Below are positions 24,964-34,620 of a DNA stretch of 64,000 bases, in pieces. The translations under genes were made by a program, and so were the position numbers. This DNA is from Sternotherus odoratus (taxonomy: Eukaryota > Chordata > Testudines > Kinosternidae). A model generated the notes under the pieces. It worked only from the letters and a program-made list of their open reading frames with translations. It made no database searches and was not told the DNA's origin. Location of the stretch: contig JAVMKO010000001.1 in NCBI GenBank assembly GCA_032164245.1, forward strand, positions 74,273,892 to 74,337,891. The letters run 5' to 3'. Position 1 is the first letter of the stretch, and each line of letters starts with the position of its first letter.

Positions 24964-25031
24964 AGTGACAGAGTCCTGTGGCACCTTTGTTGCTTCTGGA
25001 GATCCAGATTAACACCGCTACCTCTCTGATT
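24964..25031. mobile_element. 68-bp retroelement remnant with 12-bp target duplication
   Basis: TTTAACAGCAGG occurs on both sides (24952-24963 and 25032-25043), a perfect 12-bp direct repeat. The insert joins GAGTCCTGTGGCACC to TTTGTTGCTT..GATCCAGATTAACACCGCTA. Both halves belong to a dispersed sauropsid repeat that I tentatively take for a Penelope-like retroelement; the family name is from memory and uncertain. The insert looks like an internal deletion that left only the two ends. Confidence 0.6.
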
Positions 25032-25043
25032 TTTAACAGCAGG

Positions 25044-27377
25044 CAGTCCTAGGGGAAGATTAAACTAGTGTTACTGTGTGATCAGATCTAGATTTCAAAC
25101 CAGATGGACATTATAATAGTTAGATATTGGATTTCTTAAAAACTTGAGTTTTAAATTACATAATCTAATTTTTATACCTCTTGTTGGTGCTGAGAGGCAT
25201 TTTAACTTTAATTAAAAAGTGATGATGAAATTAAACATTAACACAAACACAAGAAAGTAAAAATTAGAACCTCTGGCGCAGTGTAGTTCAGACCAAGCAG
25301 AATGAAGTGAGATTCCTTTAGGCGCACTCAACGCTATTTCACTTCAACTGAGAGAATAATACAGCCTGAATACTGGGGCAAGCACATTAGGTCTCATCCA
25401 ACATGGAAAAGTCTTAGCTGCTTGTGGACAAGTGATCAGAATCTTTTGTTCCTAGCCTGTAAAGATTATTAATGGAGGTCTTGATGCCGTCCATGGTACA
25501 AAGTGAATCAATTCCTTGAGAATACGTAATCTCTTAACAGATGTTTATTTCAAATTATGTGCGTTATGTATGGTGTGTGCTGTTATCTATCTGTGCATAA
25601 TGGCTTAGTCTCATTTATATACTCATTATATACTCATTTATATAAGAGTAATATGGTGGCCAACTTTTGCTTTGATTAATACAAGGGAGAAGATTAATTC
25701 TGTGTACATAACTTTTCTTTTATCACATAGCTATCTTAAAATAGTTCTGCTGAATGCTATGCCTGTAAACAGTGATCATGTCACCTCTGATTCAGCAGTT
25801 GGCCATCTGACACCTCTATTTTGGCTAGCAAAATGCCTTGAGGCCATTCTATTAATTCTTCAACTCTAGAGAACTCTCTTTAGGGGCATTGTGCTGACTA
25901 TCTTGTGGCTTTTCATTTTGCCTGTTTGAATTACTAGAGGATATTGCCTAGTACTGGGGGATACTGAGATACCTACTTGATTCTCAGTGTATCTTGCTAA
26001 CCTTACAGTGTCCACCCCTTTAACTCTGACACTTGTTCAATGGTTTTATTGTGGTCAAGTTGTTAATGTAGACCACAGTATAACAAACTGTTCTTCCAAA
26101 ATGAAGATTGGGGGAGAAGCAAGTTGCTTAGTTTTAGGGTAGGAATTATGTGAACTTTTCAACTACTACTATGATTCACTTTAAATATTAACTAGATTGC
26201 TAGCAGAAAAGAAATAGGAAATAAACCCCTTCTCTTGTCATTGACAGACCAAATGGATGTTTGAAAGGGCCCCTTCCTGCTCACCAGTAGTGAATTTTGT
26301 CATCAGTCAGCAACAATAAAGTAAAACTTGAAAAGACATGATCCCTTTTACTGCAGCTAACCATAACCTTCTGATTAGCACTGTCACTGACCAGGTTGTT
26401 GTGTGTATCACTGCTGCTTGAATGCTAAGCAAAATGCCTTGATTTGATATGGGAGTGGGGTAATTGGGAGAGGTGATCTCTTCACTCTCTGTGAGTAGGG
26501 GATTAAGTATCTGTTTCAAAAAGTTAAGGATAACCAGAAAACCAGTGATCAGGAATGGTTGGCAAGGAGAGAGAATGGGAAGTTCCCTTCACTTCTCCTC
26601 AACCAAGACAGTGTGTGGAGCTTCTGTTTGTAGTCAGGAAAAGCAAAAGTGAAGCTTCATCCCCTAATGATTTCTGTAGTGATAGGTTAAGTTGGAGAAG
26701 AACAAGTTCCAGTAGTGTCATTTGGGAGACACGGATCAATACCAGTGAGGTAATCTCAAACAGATTAAAGAGAGTGACTCGGTGAGGACATCATTGCCAC
26801 TTTGCTAAAACTAGGAAAGGAAACAGGCACGTTGAGATCCTCCCCAAAGAGCAGTAGCCAGATTGTGTTTGGAGCCTTTATTTTTATCAACCCTTATTAG
26901 TAGATGTGTATGGAAACAACTTCTGTTTCTGGTATTGGCATATTTCTGCTGGTAGAGAGAAAGTTTGTTCAGTATTCCTTTGTGAATGCTGTGTAGCAAA
27001 CCAGAGTTGGCCTGGGTGCAGTTTCAGCACCTTAGACTGTTACCACTGTGTTCCCAGCCATTTCCTCCTTGAACTCCTGAGGCTGAGATCCAAAATTCTC
27101 AAGAGAGATCTATATAAAAAGCCCTTCTCTTTAAGGATCAAAAATAAAGAAAATAGACCCCCCCCCACGCAAAAGGCAATTTAGCATAGTATTTGAAGTT
27201 AAACATTGGCTCTCCATTTTGAAATACTTGTTGTATGTACAGTTCTTGAACATGTACAAAATTTAATATTGAGGCCTCAACTGATGAACAAACCTGGGAT
27301 TCCTCCTTCCCTCATGTGCCATTCTTCCTTCCCTGTTAACACCAAAAAAAAATCTGGCCTTGTCCAAAAGTGAAATA
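25044..27377. other. Non-coding, no feature recognised
   Basis: Short TATACTCATT-type repeats lie near 25614-25645, and a C run of about nine bases near 27160. I see no exon or transposon termini. Confidence 0.45.
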
Positions 27378-27463
27378 TCACTGAAATGTAGGCCTCGAAG
27401 GGACCTGGATAGGTCAACTAGCCCTGCCCCCTGTGCTGAGGCAGGGCTAATTATTATCTAGGC

Positions 27464-27811
27464 CAGTGATGTCAGATACATTTGCCACTAGCCACATGAG
27501 CATAATAGGCTGTCGAATTATATCTAACCAGTGTAACAGGCCATGTACATGGGCCAAAGTGCTTAATGAAAGAAATTGTCCTGGCCATCTCTACGGCTCG
27601 CGGCGGCGCACGCATGGCGGCCATTTTGTGCTGCCGAACTACAACTCCCACCATGCCGTTTGTCCGGGCAGTCTCTACTGCACATGAAGGCTTCGGACAA
27701 ACATCCTCTGACCTTTTATTATATAGGAGCATGTGGCTTTTTTATAATGTGGCTAATAAGAAAAATTCAAAACCACAAGTGTAGCTAGCATTGAATTTCT
27801 ATTGGCCACTG
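27464..27811. mobile_element. hAT element inserted in CR1 and itself carrying a Helitron
   Basis: The left end is CAGTGATGTCAGATACATTT. The right end, read in complement, is CAGTGGCCAATAGAAATTCA. The flanks ATCTAGGC (27456-27463) and TCCTAGGC (27812-27819) match at 6 of 8 bases. Removing the nested Helitron leaves a roughly 147-bp hAT MITE. Confidence 0.75.
27528..27728 (-). mobile_element. Non-autonomous Helitron with promoter-like cargo
   Basis: On the minus strand it begins TCCTATATAATAAAAGG and ends with a GTAC-centred hairpin (GGCCCATGTACATGGCC), a 7-base spacer and CTGG, followed by TT. A TC start, a 3' hairpin and a CTRR terminus are the accepted Helitron signature. The interior aligns with the + strand copy at 41409-41715. 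Both carry GGCATG.TGGG.GTTGTAGTTC (ZNF143-like) and CACAAAATGGC.GCC (YY1-like). The 201-bp element has no Rep/helicase coding. The base before the TC is C rather than the usual A. Confidence 0.78.
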
Positions 27812-28796
27812 TCCTAGGCCATCCCTGATAGGTGTTTTTGTAACCTGTTCTTAAAAACATCTAATGGTAGAGATTTCACAGGCTCTCTAAGTAACTTGTT
27901 CCAATATCTAACTGCCCTTACTGTTAGGAATTGTTTCCTAATGTCTAACCTAGATCTCCTTTGCTGCAAATTAAGCCTCTTATTATGTCTGCTGTCCTAG
28001 TGGTAAAGAGAACAATTTATTACCTTTCTCTTTTTATAAAAACCTTTTATTTACTTAGACTGTTTATCACATCAACCCTCAGTCTTCTCTTCTTCAAACA
28101 AAGCAAATCCAATTTTTCCAGTCTTTTTCATAGGTCACGTTTTCTAGACCTGTAGTCCATTTTGTTGCTCTTCTCTGCACTTTCTACAATTTGTCCATAT
28201 TTTTGAAGAGTAGTGCCCAGAACACACTACTCCTACTACACTACTACTCTTTCCTAGACAGTCATTTCTCCATTTGAGCAATTGATTATTCCTTCCTTAG
28301 TGTAGTACTTTGTAGTTTTCTTTTAATTTCATCCTATTTCACACTATTTCTCCAGTTTGTCAAGATAATTAGGATTTCTGATCCTGTCCTCCAAAGTGCT
28401 TGCAACCCCTCCCGGCTTGATCTCACCCACGCATTTTGTGTGTGTGTGTGTGTATTCTGTAATTATCCAAATAATTTATGAACATATTAAATAGTCAGTC
28501 TCAGGACAGATCCTTGTGGCACCCCACTCAATGTTACTGAGTGTGGTTTTCCAGCCAGTTTTGTATCCACTTTATTATGTTTGTCTAGGCTATATTTCCC
28601 TAGTCATGTGAAACTATCAAAGTCTTACTGAAGTAGAGATACCAGATATCTACTGCTCCCCCCTACTCACAAGGCTTGTTACCCTATCAAAGAAAGGTGG
28701 TATTACATTGATTTGACATGTTTTGTTCTTGAAATATCCATATTGACTGTTATGGATCACCTTATTTTCTTCTAGATGGTTTATACAGGGGTAGGC

Positions 28797-29080
28797 AACG
28801 AGTGCCAAAGGCAGCACATGAGCTGATTTTCAGTGGCACTCACACTGCCCAGGTCCTGGTCACTGATCCAGGGGGCTCTGCATTTTAATTTAATTTTAAG
28901 TGAAGCTTCTTAAACATTTTAAAAACCTTATTTACTTTACATACAACAACAGTTTATAATATAGACTTGTAGAAAATCCTTTCTAAAAATGTTAAAATGT
29001 GTTACTGGCATGTGAAACCTTAAATTAGAGTAAATAAATGAAGACTCGGCACACCACTTCTGATAGGTTTCCGACCCCTG
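28797..29080. mobile_element. hAT MITE inserted in CR1
   Basis: The left end is (C)AGGGGTAGGCAACGAGTGCC and the right end is GGTTTCCGACCCCTG. The flanks GTTTATAC (28789-28796) and GTTTACAC (29081-29088) form an 8-bp target duplication with one mismatch. It is 284 bp and non-coding. Confidence 0.83.
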
Positions 29081-29489
29081 GTTTACACATTTTGCTCCAT
29101 TATCTTTTAGGGTACTGAGGTTAAGCTCACTGTTTAAATTCACTCATTTGTCTTATTCATTTTTTATAGCTAGGTACTACATTTTGCCTTTTTCCGGTCC
29201 TCTGGGATCTCTTTCATCCTTCGTGAGTTCTCAAAGATAATCCCTAATGCTTCAGACTCTTCAGGCAGTTCCTTAAGTATTGGAGGATGTATTTCATTAG
29301 GCCCTGCCAAATTGGAGACATCTATCTTAAGTTAATTCTTAACTTGTTTCTTTCCTGTTTTAGCTTCAGATCCTACCTCTTTTACCCTGATGTTCATTGT
29401 TAGTTATCCAATCTCTACTTACTATTTTTTTTGGTGAAAACTGAAGCTAGAGGCATCTGACACCTCAGCTATTGCTGCATTTTCTTATA

Positions 29490-30631
29490 CAGTAGACCAG
29501 AAGTGGGCAAAGTACGGCCCGCGGGCTCCTCCAAACCGGCCCCCGAGGTCTGGCTGGGGAGGCTGCTATTGCCCCTCCCCCGCGGCCTCAGCTGCTGCAC
29601 TGGGGAAGTTGTTCCCCCGTTGGCCCCCTCCCGCGTGGCCTCGGCAGGACACGGTAGGGAAACTGCTCCAGCCCCTCTTGCCCTGTCTCCCTCCCCCGCG
29701 GCCCCAGAGGGCCGCGTGAGCAGCGCTGTTGGGCGGGGCTGCGCGACAGCGTGTCCAGCTCCCGGCCAGACACGTTGCGCGCTCTGGGAGATCAGCGCAG
29801 CCGTGTGTCTGGCTTTGGGCCAGACACGCTATTCTAGGCAGCGGCGAGGTAAGAGGACCGGGGCCAGGCAGGTTACCTAAAGGGGCAGAAGGTGGGGGGG
29901 GGGGGGGGGGGGGAGGGAGGAGGTTGGATGGCACATGGGAGTCCCAGGGGGCCTGTTGGGGGTGGAGGTATAGATAGGTGTCAGGGAAAAGGAAGCTTGG
30001 ATAAGTGGATAGGGTCCTGGGGGGGTGAGTAAGGAAAAGGAGACCTGTGGAGGGGGTGATCAGGGGCGAAGGAGCAGGGGGGCTTGAGGTGGGGTCTTGG
30101 GGCGGTGGCTAAGGGCAGGGGGTCTCTGGAGGGGGCAGTCAGAGGACAGGGAGCAGGGGGGGCTTAGATAGGGGGTGGGGCTCTGGGGGGCCATTAGAGT
30201 AAGGGATCTCCAGATAGGGCGATGGGTTGGGGGTTCTGAGAGGGGGTAGTCAGGGGGCCAGAAGTGAGTGGGAGTTGATAGGGGGTGGGGCCAGGCTGTT
30301 TGGGAGGGCACCGCCTTCCCTACCCGGCCCTCCACACAATTTTGAACTCCGATGTGGCCCTCAGGCCAAAAAGTTTGCCCACCCCTGCAGTAGACTCTCA
30401 ATTATCCAGGATTGGGTTAACCAGGTTGTGGGTTAACCAGGATGCCGCCCCAAGCAAAAAAACCAAAACCCACTACCATGGCGCAGGGCGGCTGGGGAAC
30501 AGGGCTGCCAAGGGGGGAGCGGGGGGGCAAGTGGGGAATTTTACCTGGGCCCCGTAGTGCCTCCATAGTACCCGGCAGTACTTTTAGGGATGAGGCAGAG
30601 TTTTTTCTGCCTTGCCATTATAAGGGTTTTT
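29490..30631 (+). mobile_element. Tigger-like element split by a hAT 8 bp into its terminal repeat
   Basis: CAGTAGAC (29490-29497), preceded by TA, is the start of the terminal repeat CAGTAGACTCTTGATTATC seen intact at 45971. The remainder resumes at 30388 as CAGTAGACTCTCAATTATCC after the inserted hAT. The body after 30400 (GTTAACCAGGATG, GGCGCAGGGCGGCTGG) resembles the copy at 45971-46286. Its right end is lost against the hAT arm starting at 30632. Confidence 0.72.
29498..30387. mobile_element. 890-bp non-autonomous hAT with perfect target duplication
   Basis: It starts CAGAAGTGGGCAAAGTACGG and ends AGTTTGCCCACCCCTG. A perfect 8-bp duplication CAGTAGAC flanks it (29490-29497 and 30388-30395). 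The left half is CpG-rich; the right half is a G-rich degenerate repeat with a 20-base G run at 29894-29913. The open frames on both strands here (up to 125 codons) follow composition and show no transposase motif. Confidence 0.92.
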
Positions 30632-31340
30632 TAGGGCTGTCCATTAATCACGGTTAACTCAAGTGATTAACTCAAAAAAAATTAATGGTGATTAATTGCA
30701 GTTTTAATCGCACTATTAAAGAATAGAATACCAGTTGAAATTTATTGAATATTTTGGATGTTTTCTACATTTTCATACATATTGTAGTCTGTGTTTGAAA
30801 TCAGTGTATATTTTTATTACCAATATTTGCACTAAAAGTTAGAAAAAAATGGTATTTAATTTACCTCATTCAAATACTGTAGTGCAATCTGTTGTTAAAG
30901 TGCAACTTATAAATGTAAATTTTATGTTCCATCACTGCGTTCAAAAACAAAACAATGTAAAATTTCCAACACCTCCAAGTCCTTTCAGTCCTGTTTCTTG
31001 TTCAGCCAATCTTTAAAGCAAACCAGTTTGTTTATATTTACAAGAGATAATGCTGCCCGCTTATTTACAATGTTACCAGAAAGCGAGAACAGGCATTTGC
31101 CTGGCTCTTTTGTAGCTGGTATTGCAAGGTATTTGTGCCAGATATGCTAAACTTTGATATGCCCCTTTATACTTCAGCCACCATTCCTTAAGATATGCTT
31201 CCATGCTTGTGCCGCTTGTTTGGAAAAAAAGTATATTAAATTTGTGACTGAACTTCTTGGGGGGAGAATTATGTCCCCTGCTGTTTTACTTGCATTCTGC
31301 CATATATTTCACGTTGTAGCAATCTTATTTTGTACAGAAC
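30632..31340. mobile_element. Left arm of a hAT element related to 13315-14756
   Basis: It starts TAGGGCTGTCCATTAATCAC and aligns through most of its length with 13315-13950: ATAGAATACCAGTTGAAATT, TTGGATGTTTTCTACATTTT, AGATAATGCTGCC and CTTGCATTCTGCCAT are shared. The homology stops around 31330; no right end was found, so this is a one-armed remnant. Confidence 0.8.
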
Positions 31341-31993
31341 TTAGTACAGAATGGCACTGAATCTGATTGGTGCTTTTGGGTGCTACTGTAATACTACCAC
31401 TAATAAAGAATTATGTTGGAATAATCCTAATCCTACACTTGATTCATAACTATATACCCTAAATTTCATTGGTATGTTTTTTGCTTTTTATCTTCCTAGG
31501 GAATCAAGTAGGAAGGAGAGGGGCTGGGGGAATGGAACAGCAGAAATATTATTGGTACATGCCAACTAGAAACCTAGTACCTTTGATATATCTGCTCCTT
31601 TTAACCTCATCATTAAGTGCTCACTATCTTCAGTGCTCATGTAAATATATATACATGGTTGCTTCTTTTACAAGAACTACACCTGATTTCGTATACTTGA
31701 GGACCAGTGTTCCATCCATGTATGGAATAAATTATATGTGCACCAAAGTATGTGCGGATGTGTACCACCAACAGAAAAAAATCTAGATATAATGTACACT
31801 TTTTAAAAGTCACCATAGGGATAATTGCTCCAGCCAGGACACGTTAAGCATTTTAGAACTCACTACTCAAAGAATTACATTTAATTCTTTAAGAGAAATA
31901 AAAATTATGAAATTCATAGACTAGTCAAAACACCAAAATAATACACTTTGAAAGAACAAAATTACGGAGGATGTATATGCATTGCAGGAAGTA
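31341..31993. other. Non-coding, no feature recognised
   Basis: The open frame at 31469-31786 has no recognisable domain and no splice context. Confidence 0.4.
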
Positions 31994-32110
31994 CACCGGA
32001 CCCCCATTAGAACGCGTTGCTATAGTGTGAATTTGCATATAGCGCAGTCACGGCCATGGATCCCAAATTTAATTACTTTAATTGGGATCCATGGTAACAC
32101 AGTACTGCAC
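31994..32110. mobile_element. Left end of a Tigger-like element with a perfect hairpin
   Basis: CACCGGACCCCCATTAGAACG follows a TA dinucleotide and resembles pogo/Tigger termini; CGCGTTGCTATAG and GCATATAGCGC motifs follow. CCATGGATCCCAA (32054-32066) pairs exactly with TTGGGATCCATGG (32082-32094). No right terminus was found. Confidence 0.5.
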
Positions 32111-33324
32111 ATGTATCCCAAACCCCAAGTTTTATCAGGGGTACAGTGTACCAAGAAGTAACAATAATAATACAAGTATGTGTTGGAAGATGTGTGGAAG
32201 AGACTAACTGTTTGCCAAGTTTCAAATGTAAAAGTAACAGTTCCCTAATCACAGATTTTAGCAGCAAAAGCTTAATCCATCTCCTCCGTCAGCACGCATG
32301 CAAGCAGATGGATGGATTTTTCCCTAGGCTTACAAATTTTACATTTGAGCAAAGACCAATTATTGAAAAGCTTTCCTAATGGTTTCTTTTTGGAAAAAGT
32401 TGAGCCCTGGAAATGGCTGTTACAATAGGAACCATTTTCAAAACTTAGCTGTAGTATTAGTTATGCAAAATGTACTTAGGTAAGCAAATGTAATAATAGC
32501 ATCTGTCAACATGCCAATGTTGGCGTGAATTGTGCAGTGATGAAAAGCTCCAAAGTGATGCCACTAGAAAAAAAGTAGTAGACTGGTGGCCTACAGAAAG
32601 TGGGTTGATCAGTTGTGGTGAAAGGGGGTATGTACACACCAAACAACTTAATGGGCAGCCTTTGCTACTCTCAGGAGTGTCTGAGAATGCAATAGGCACA
32701 AATTGAATTCCTCTCATGTAGTTGCTTGAGATCAGGTTGGAGGAAAAGAGCTTTCAGTGCTTTTTTTGTCAAAGTTCTGTGCTTAAAAAAGGTTTCTTAA
32801 CCTACTGACTTAAACTAGATTTGAACCAGTGAGCTTGAAATGATTCCAAATCTCTGCATATATTTTATAAAACAAGTTCATTTTTTCACTTCATTGCCAG
32901 TTCCCGAGTTCGACTTCAGGCATTCCCTAAATCTGTCCAGGAAGGTTTGTATGTATTCCACGTATTGCTTTTAGTTATTTGTGATCATCTGCAAAACCTC
33001 AAACCTAGCGTTTGTTGGACAAGGGCACTTGATCAGCAACAGTCAGAGCAATGCTCCCTTGCTGGGTAGGGAAACACCAATAGCACCTTTCCAACAGCTC
33101 ATGCAACTCAGACACAGAAGGAGAGGCCCAAGTTTGACTTAGTGAATAACTCATATAGGAAAGACTATGGGGGTAGAGAGAGAGAGAGGAAAGGCTATGG
33201 AGAATTGAATAGATACAACCAAAAGTCTAAATCTGTTCTTTGAGTTTTCTGTGCTATTAAAATGGGTTTTACAATATAAACTTGAATACTAACTCAGTGA
33301 CATATTTGTCTTATTTTCTTGCAG
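32111..33324. other. End of intron 1, no exon recognised
   Basis: A GA repeat lies at 33176-33190. A polypyrimidine tract and AG at 33300-33324 form the acceptor of the first coding exon. Confidence 0.55.
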
Positions 33325-33416
33325 GTCTTCAAGTTGCTCCATTTTAATTTTCAGGGCAGAGCTTTCTGCTCCCTTAAGTTATTATAAACTTTTTGCTGCT
33401 CTGCAAACACGTGAAG
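33325..33416 (+). other. CNOT4: CNOT4 exon 2, 5' untranslated part
   Basis: It follows the acceptor TTATTTTCTTGCAG at 33311-33324 and leads to the start codon at 33417. It has no upstream ATG. An alternative acceptor TTTTCAG at 33348-33354 could shorten the UTR by 30 bases; the sequence alone cannot choose. Confidence 0.7.
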
Positions 33417-33590
33417 ATGTCTCGCAGCCCGGATGTGAAGGAAGACCCTGTGGAATGCCCCCTTTGCATGGAGCCCCTGGAGATTGATGACATTAACTTC
33501 TTCCCTTGCACCTGTGGCTACCAAATCTGTCGCTTCTGTTGGCACCGTATCCGCACTGATGAGAATGGACTTTGTCCTGCTTGCAGAAAG
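33417..33590 (+). CDS. CNOT4: CNOT4 coding exon 1 (residues 1-58, RING domain)
   Basis: CNOT4 is a RING-type E3 ubiquitin ligase that works with the CCR4-NOT complex in mRNA and co-translational quality control. This exon encodes the start MSRSPDV and the whole C4C4 RING, with zinc ligands at C14, C17, C31, C33, C38, C41, C53 and C56, the arrangement known for CNOT4 and unlike the usual C3HC4 RING. The start ATG at 33417 has A at -3 and matches the known N-terminus; an in-frame extension upstream lacks an ATG. The donor is AAG|GTAAAT at 33591, so the exon ends in phase 0. Residue 7 is Val where, from memory, human has Ala. Reading through the donor would add five residues before a stop. Confidence 0.97.
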
Positions 33591-34060
33591 GTAAATATCC
33601 TGGAATAACTGCTTGCCTTGCATATGTCATGAGGCTCTCACATTGGTTACTACATTCTTTTACGTCAGGGAACCTTACTTCAAATGACAGTGTAGATCTG
33701 GTCTGAACATCTCATTGTCTGGATCCTGCCTGTACATATCAAAATCATTATGCATCTAGTAGTCGTCTCTGCAGAATAAATCCAGAAGTGGAATAGCAGT
33801 GGAGGGTATAGGTCAGGACTGAGAGTTGTGGTAGCGTTGTTAAAGGAGAACTTAAAAAAAAATCTGGGAATCCAGGATAGTGATGCACTGGTGTATCTGT
33901 GGCTAGATGGTGAGGTGTGGAACATCAGGATATGCTGCAAGTAAGAGCTAAGGTATGGTGGTAGAACTGTGTGGGAGTTCATAAAACACCTCTTTTTGCT
34001 GTACCTTTTGAGCCAGGGCTATTCTTCATTTTTATTGACACCCACTTTAGAAGCCATTAG
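33591..34060 (+). other. Start of intron 2, no feature recognised
   Basis: Begins with the donor GTAAAT. Nothing further is recognised. Confidence 0.5.
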
Positions 34061-34063
34061 CTC

Positions 34064-34620
34064 TTGGTGAGAGTGCTTGACTGGTGTCTAGTTTATTGCA
34101 CTTTTGTCACCAAATGCTCAGTGTACTTGGAGTACCATATTTTTGACTTTGCCCATTCTGTCCCGTCACAACTCCAGTTACCTGACATATTTTGGTTGTC
34201 TGCTACCCTCTTAAACTCTCTAAAACTGATCTTCAAGACTGCTGATCTTCCTGTCCTCCTGGGTCACAACCTTGGAATCTTTGACTTTTCTCTTTTCTTT
34301 CCTCCTCATGTAGTCTCAGCTAAAATCTGTTGCTTCCTTCTGCCTTCACCCAACACACCTCTTCAGAAATCCTTGGTAATGTCTCCTTTGATTATTATAA
34401 CATCCTCTCCTGTCTCCTTGCTTTTCACCTTTGTCCCTCTAAACTCAGCTACAGAGGTCTTCTCATTTTCCCCCTGTTCTAAGCATGTCCCTGTCCTCAC
34501 TGAATCGCTTCATTGGCATCTTGTCTCTTATGGCATCAATTCCAGCTACCTTTCTAGGCCCTAAGTAATCTTGCTACACCTGCATCTGTGCACTCACTGC
34601 CTCATTCTTCCATATGCACC
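34064..34620 (+). mobile_element. Possible decayed non-LTR retrotransposon ORF2 fragment
   Basis: An open frame of 166 codons (34064-34564) contains near its end LTESLHWHLVSYGI, which resembles the K/ESLHWLPVxYRI region downstream of reverse transcriptase in L2/CR1-clade LINEs. Upstream fragments (GHNLGIFD and, in another frame, FDYYN) also sit in plausible order. No 3' tail is recognised. It could instead be an unrelated pyrimidine-rich open stretch. Confidence 0.35.

Larger units (their letters stand above)
27378..29487 (-). mobile_element. Decayed CR1 LINE, antisense, interrupted by two hAT insertions
   Basis: On the minus strand this is an older CR1 subfamily. The 3' end is near 27378 (GGGACCTGGATAGGTCAACT and CCCTGCCCCCTGTGCTGAG on + are the complement of the CR1 3' end). 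ORF2 sequence runs back through 27820-28790 and 29090-29440 into the reverse-transcriptase region. Interruptions at 27464-27811 and 28797-29080 are separate transposons. Many indels and stops remove coding function. Confidence 0.85.

Noticed and set aside
29503..29977. Open frames of 61-125 codons on both strands in GC-rich DNA
   Set aside because: They lie wholly within a non-autonomous hAT with a perfect target duplication and follow base composition.
33393..33608. Extended start and end for the CNOT4 RING exon
   Set aside because: The upstream extension has no ATG, and the extra residues after Lys58 come from reading through a clear GTAAAT donor; the next exon continues the known protein.
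34064..34564. 166-codon open frame as a new gene
   Set aside because: No start context, splice sites or domain; one stretch looks like a LINE ORF2 tail, so it is listed only as a possible LINE fragment.
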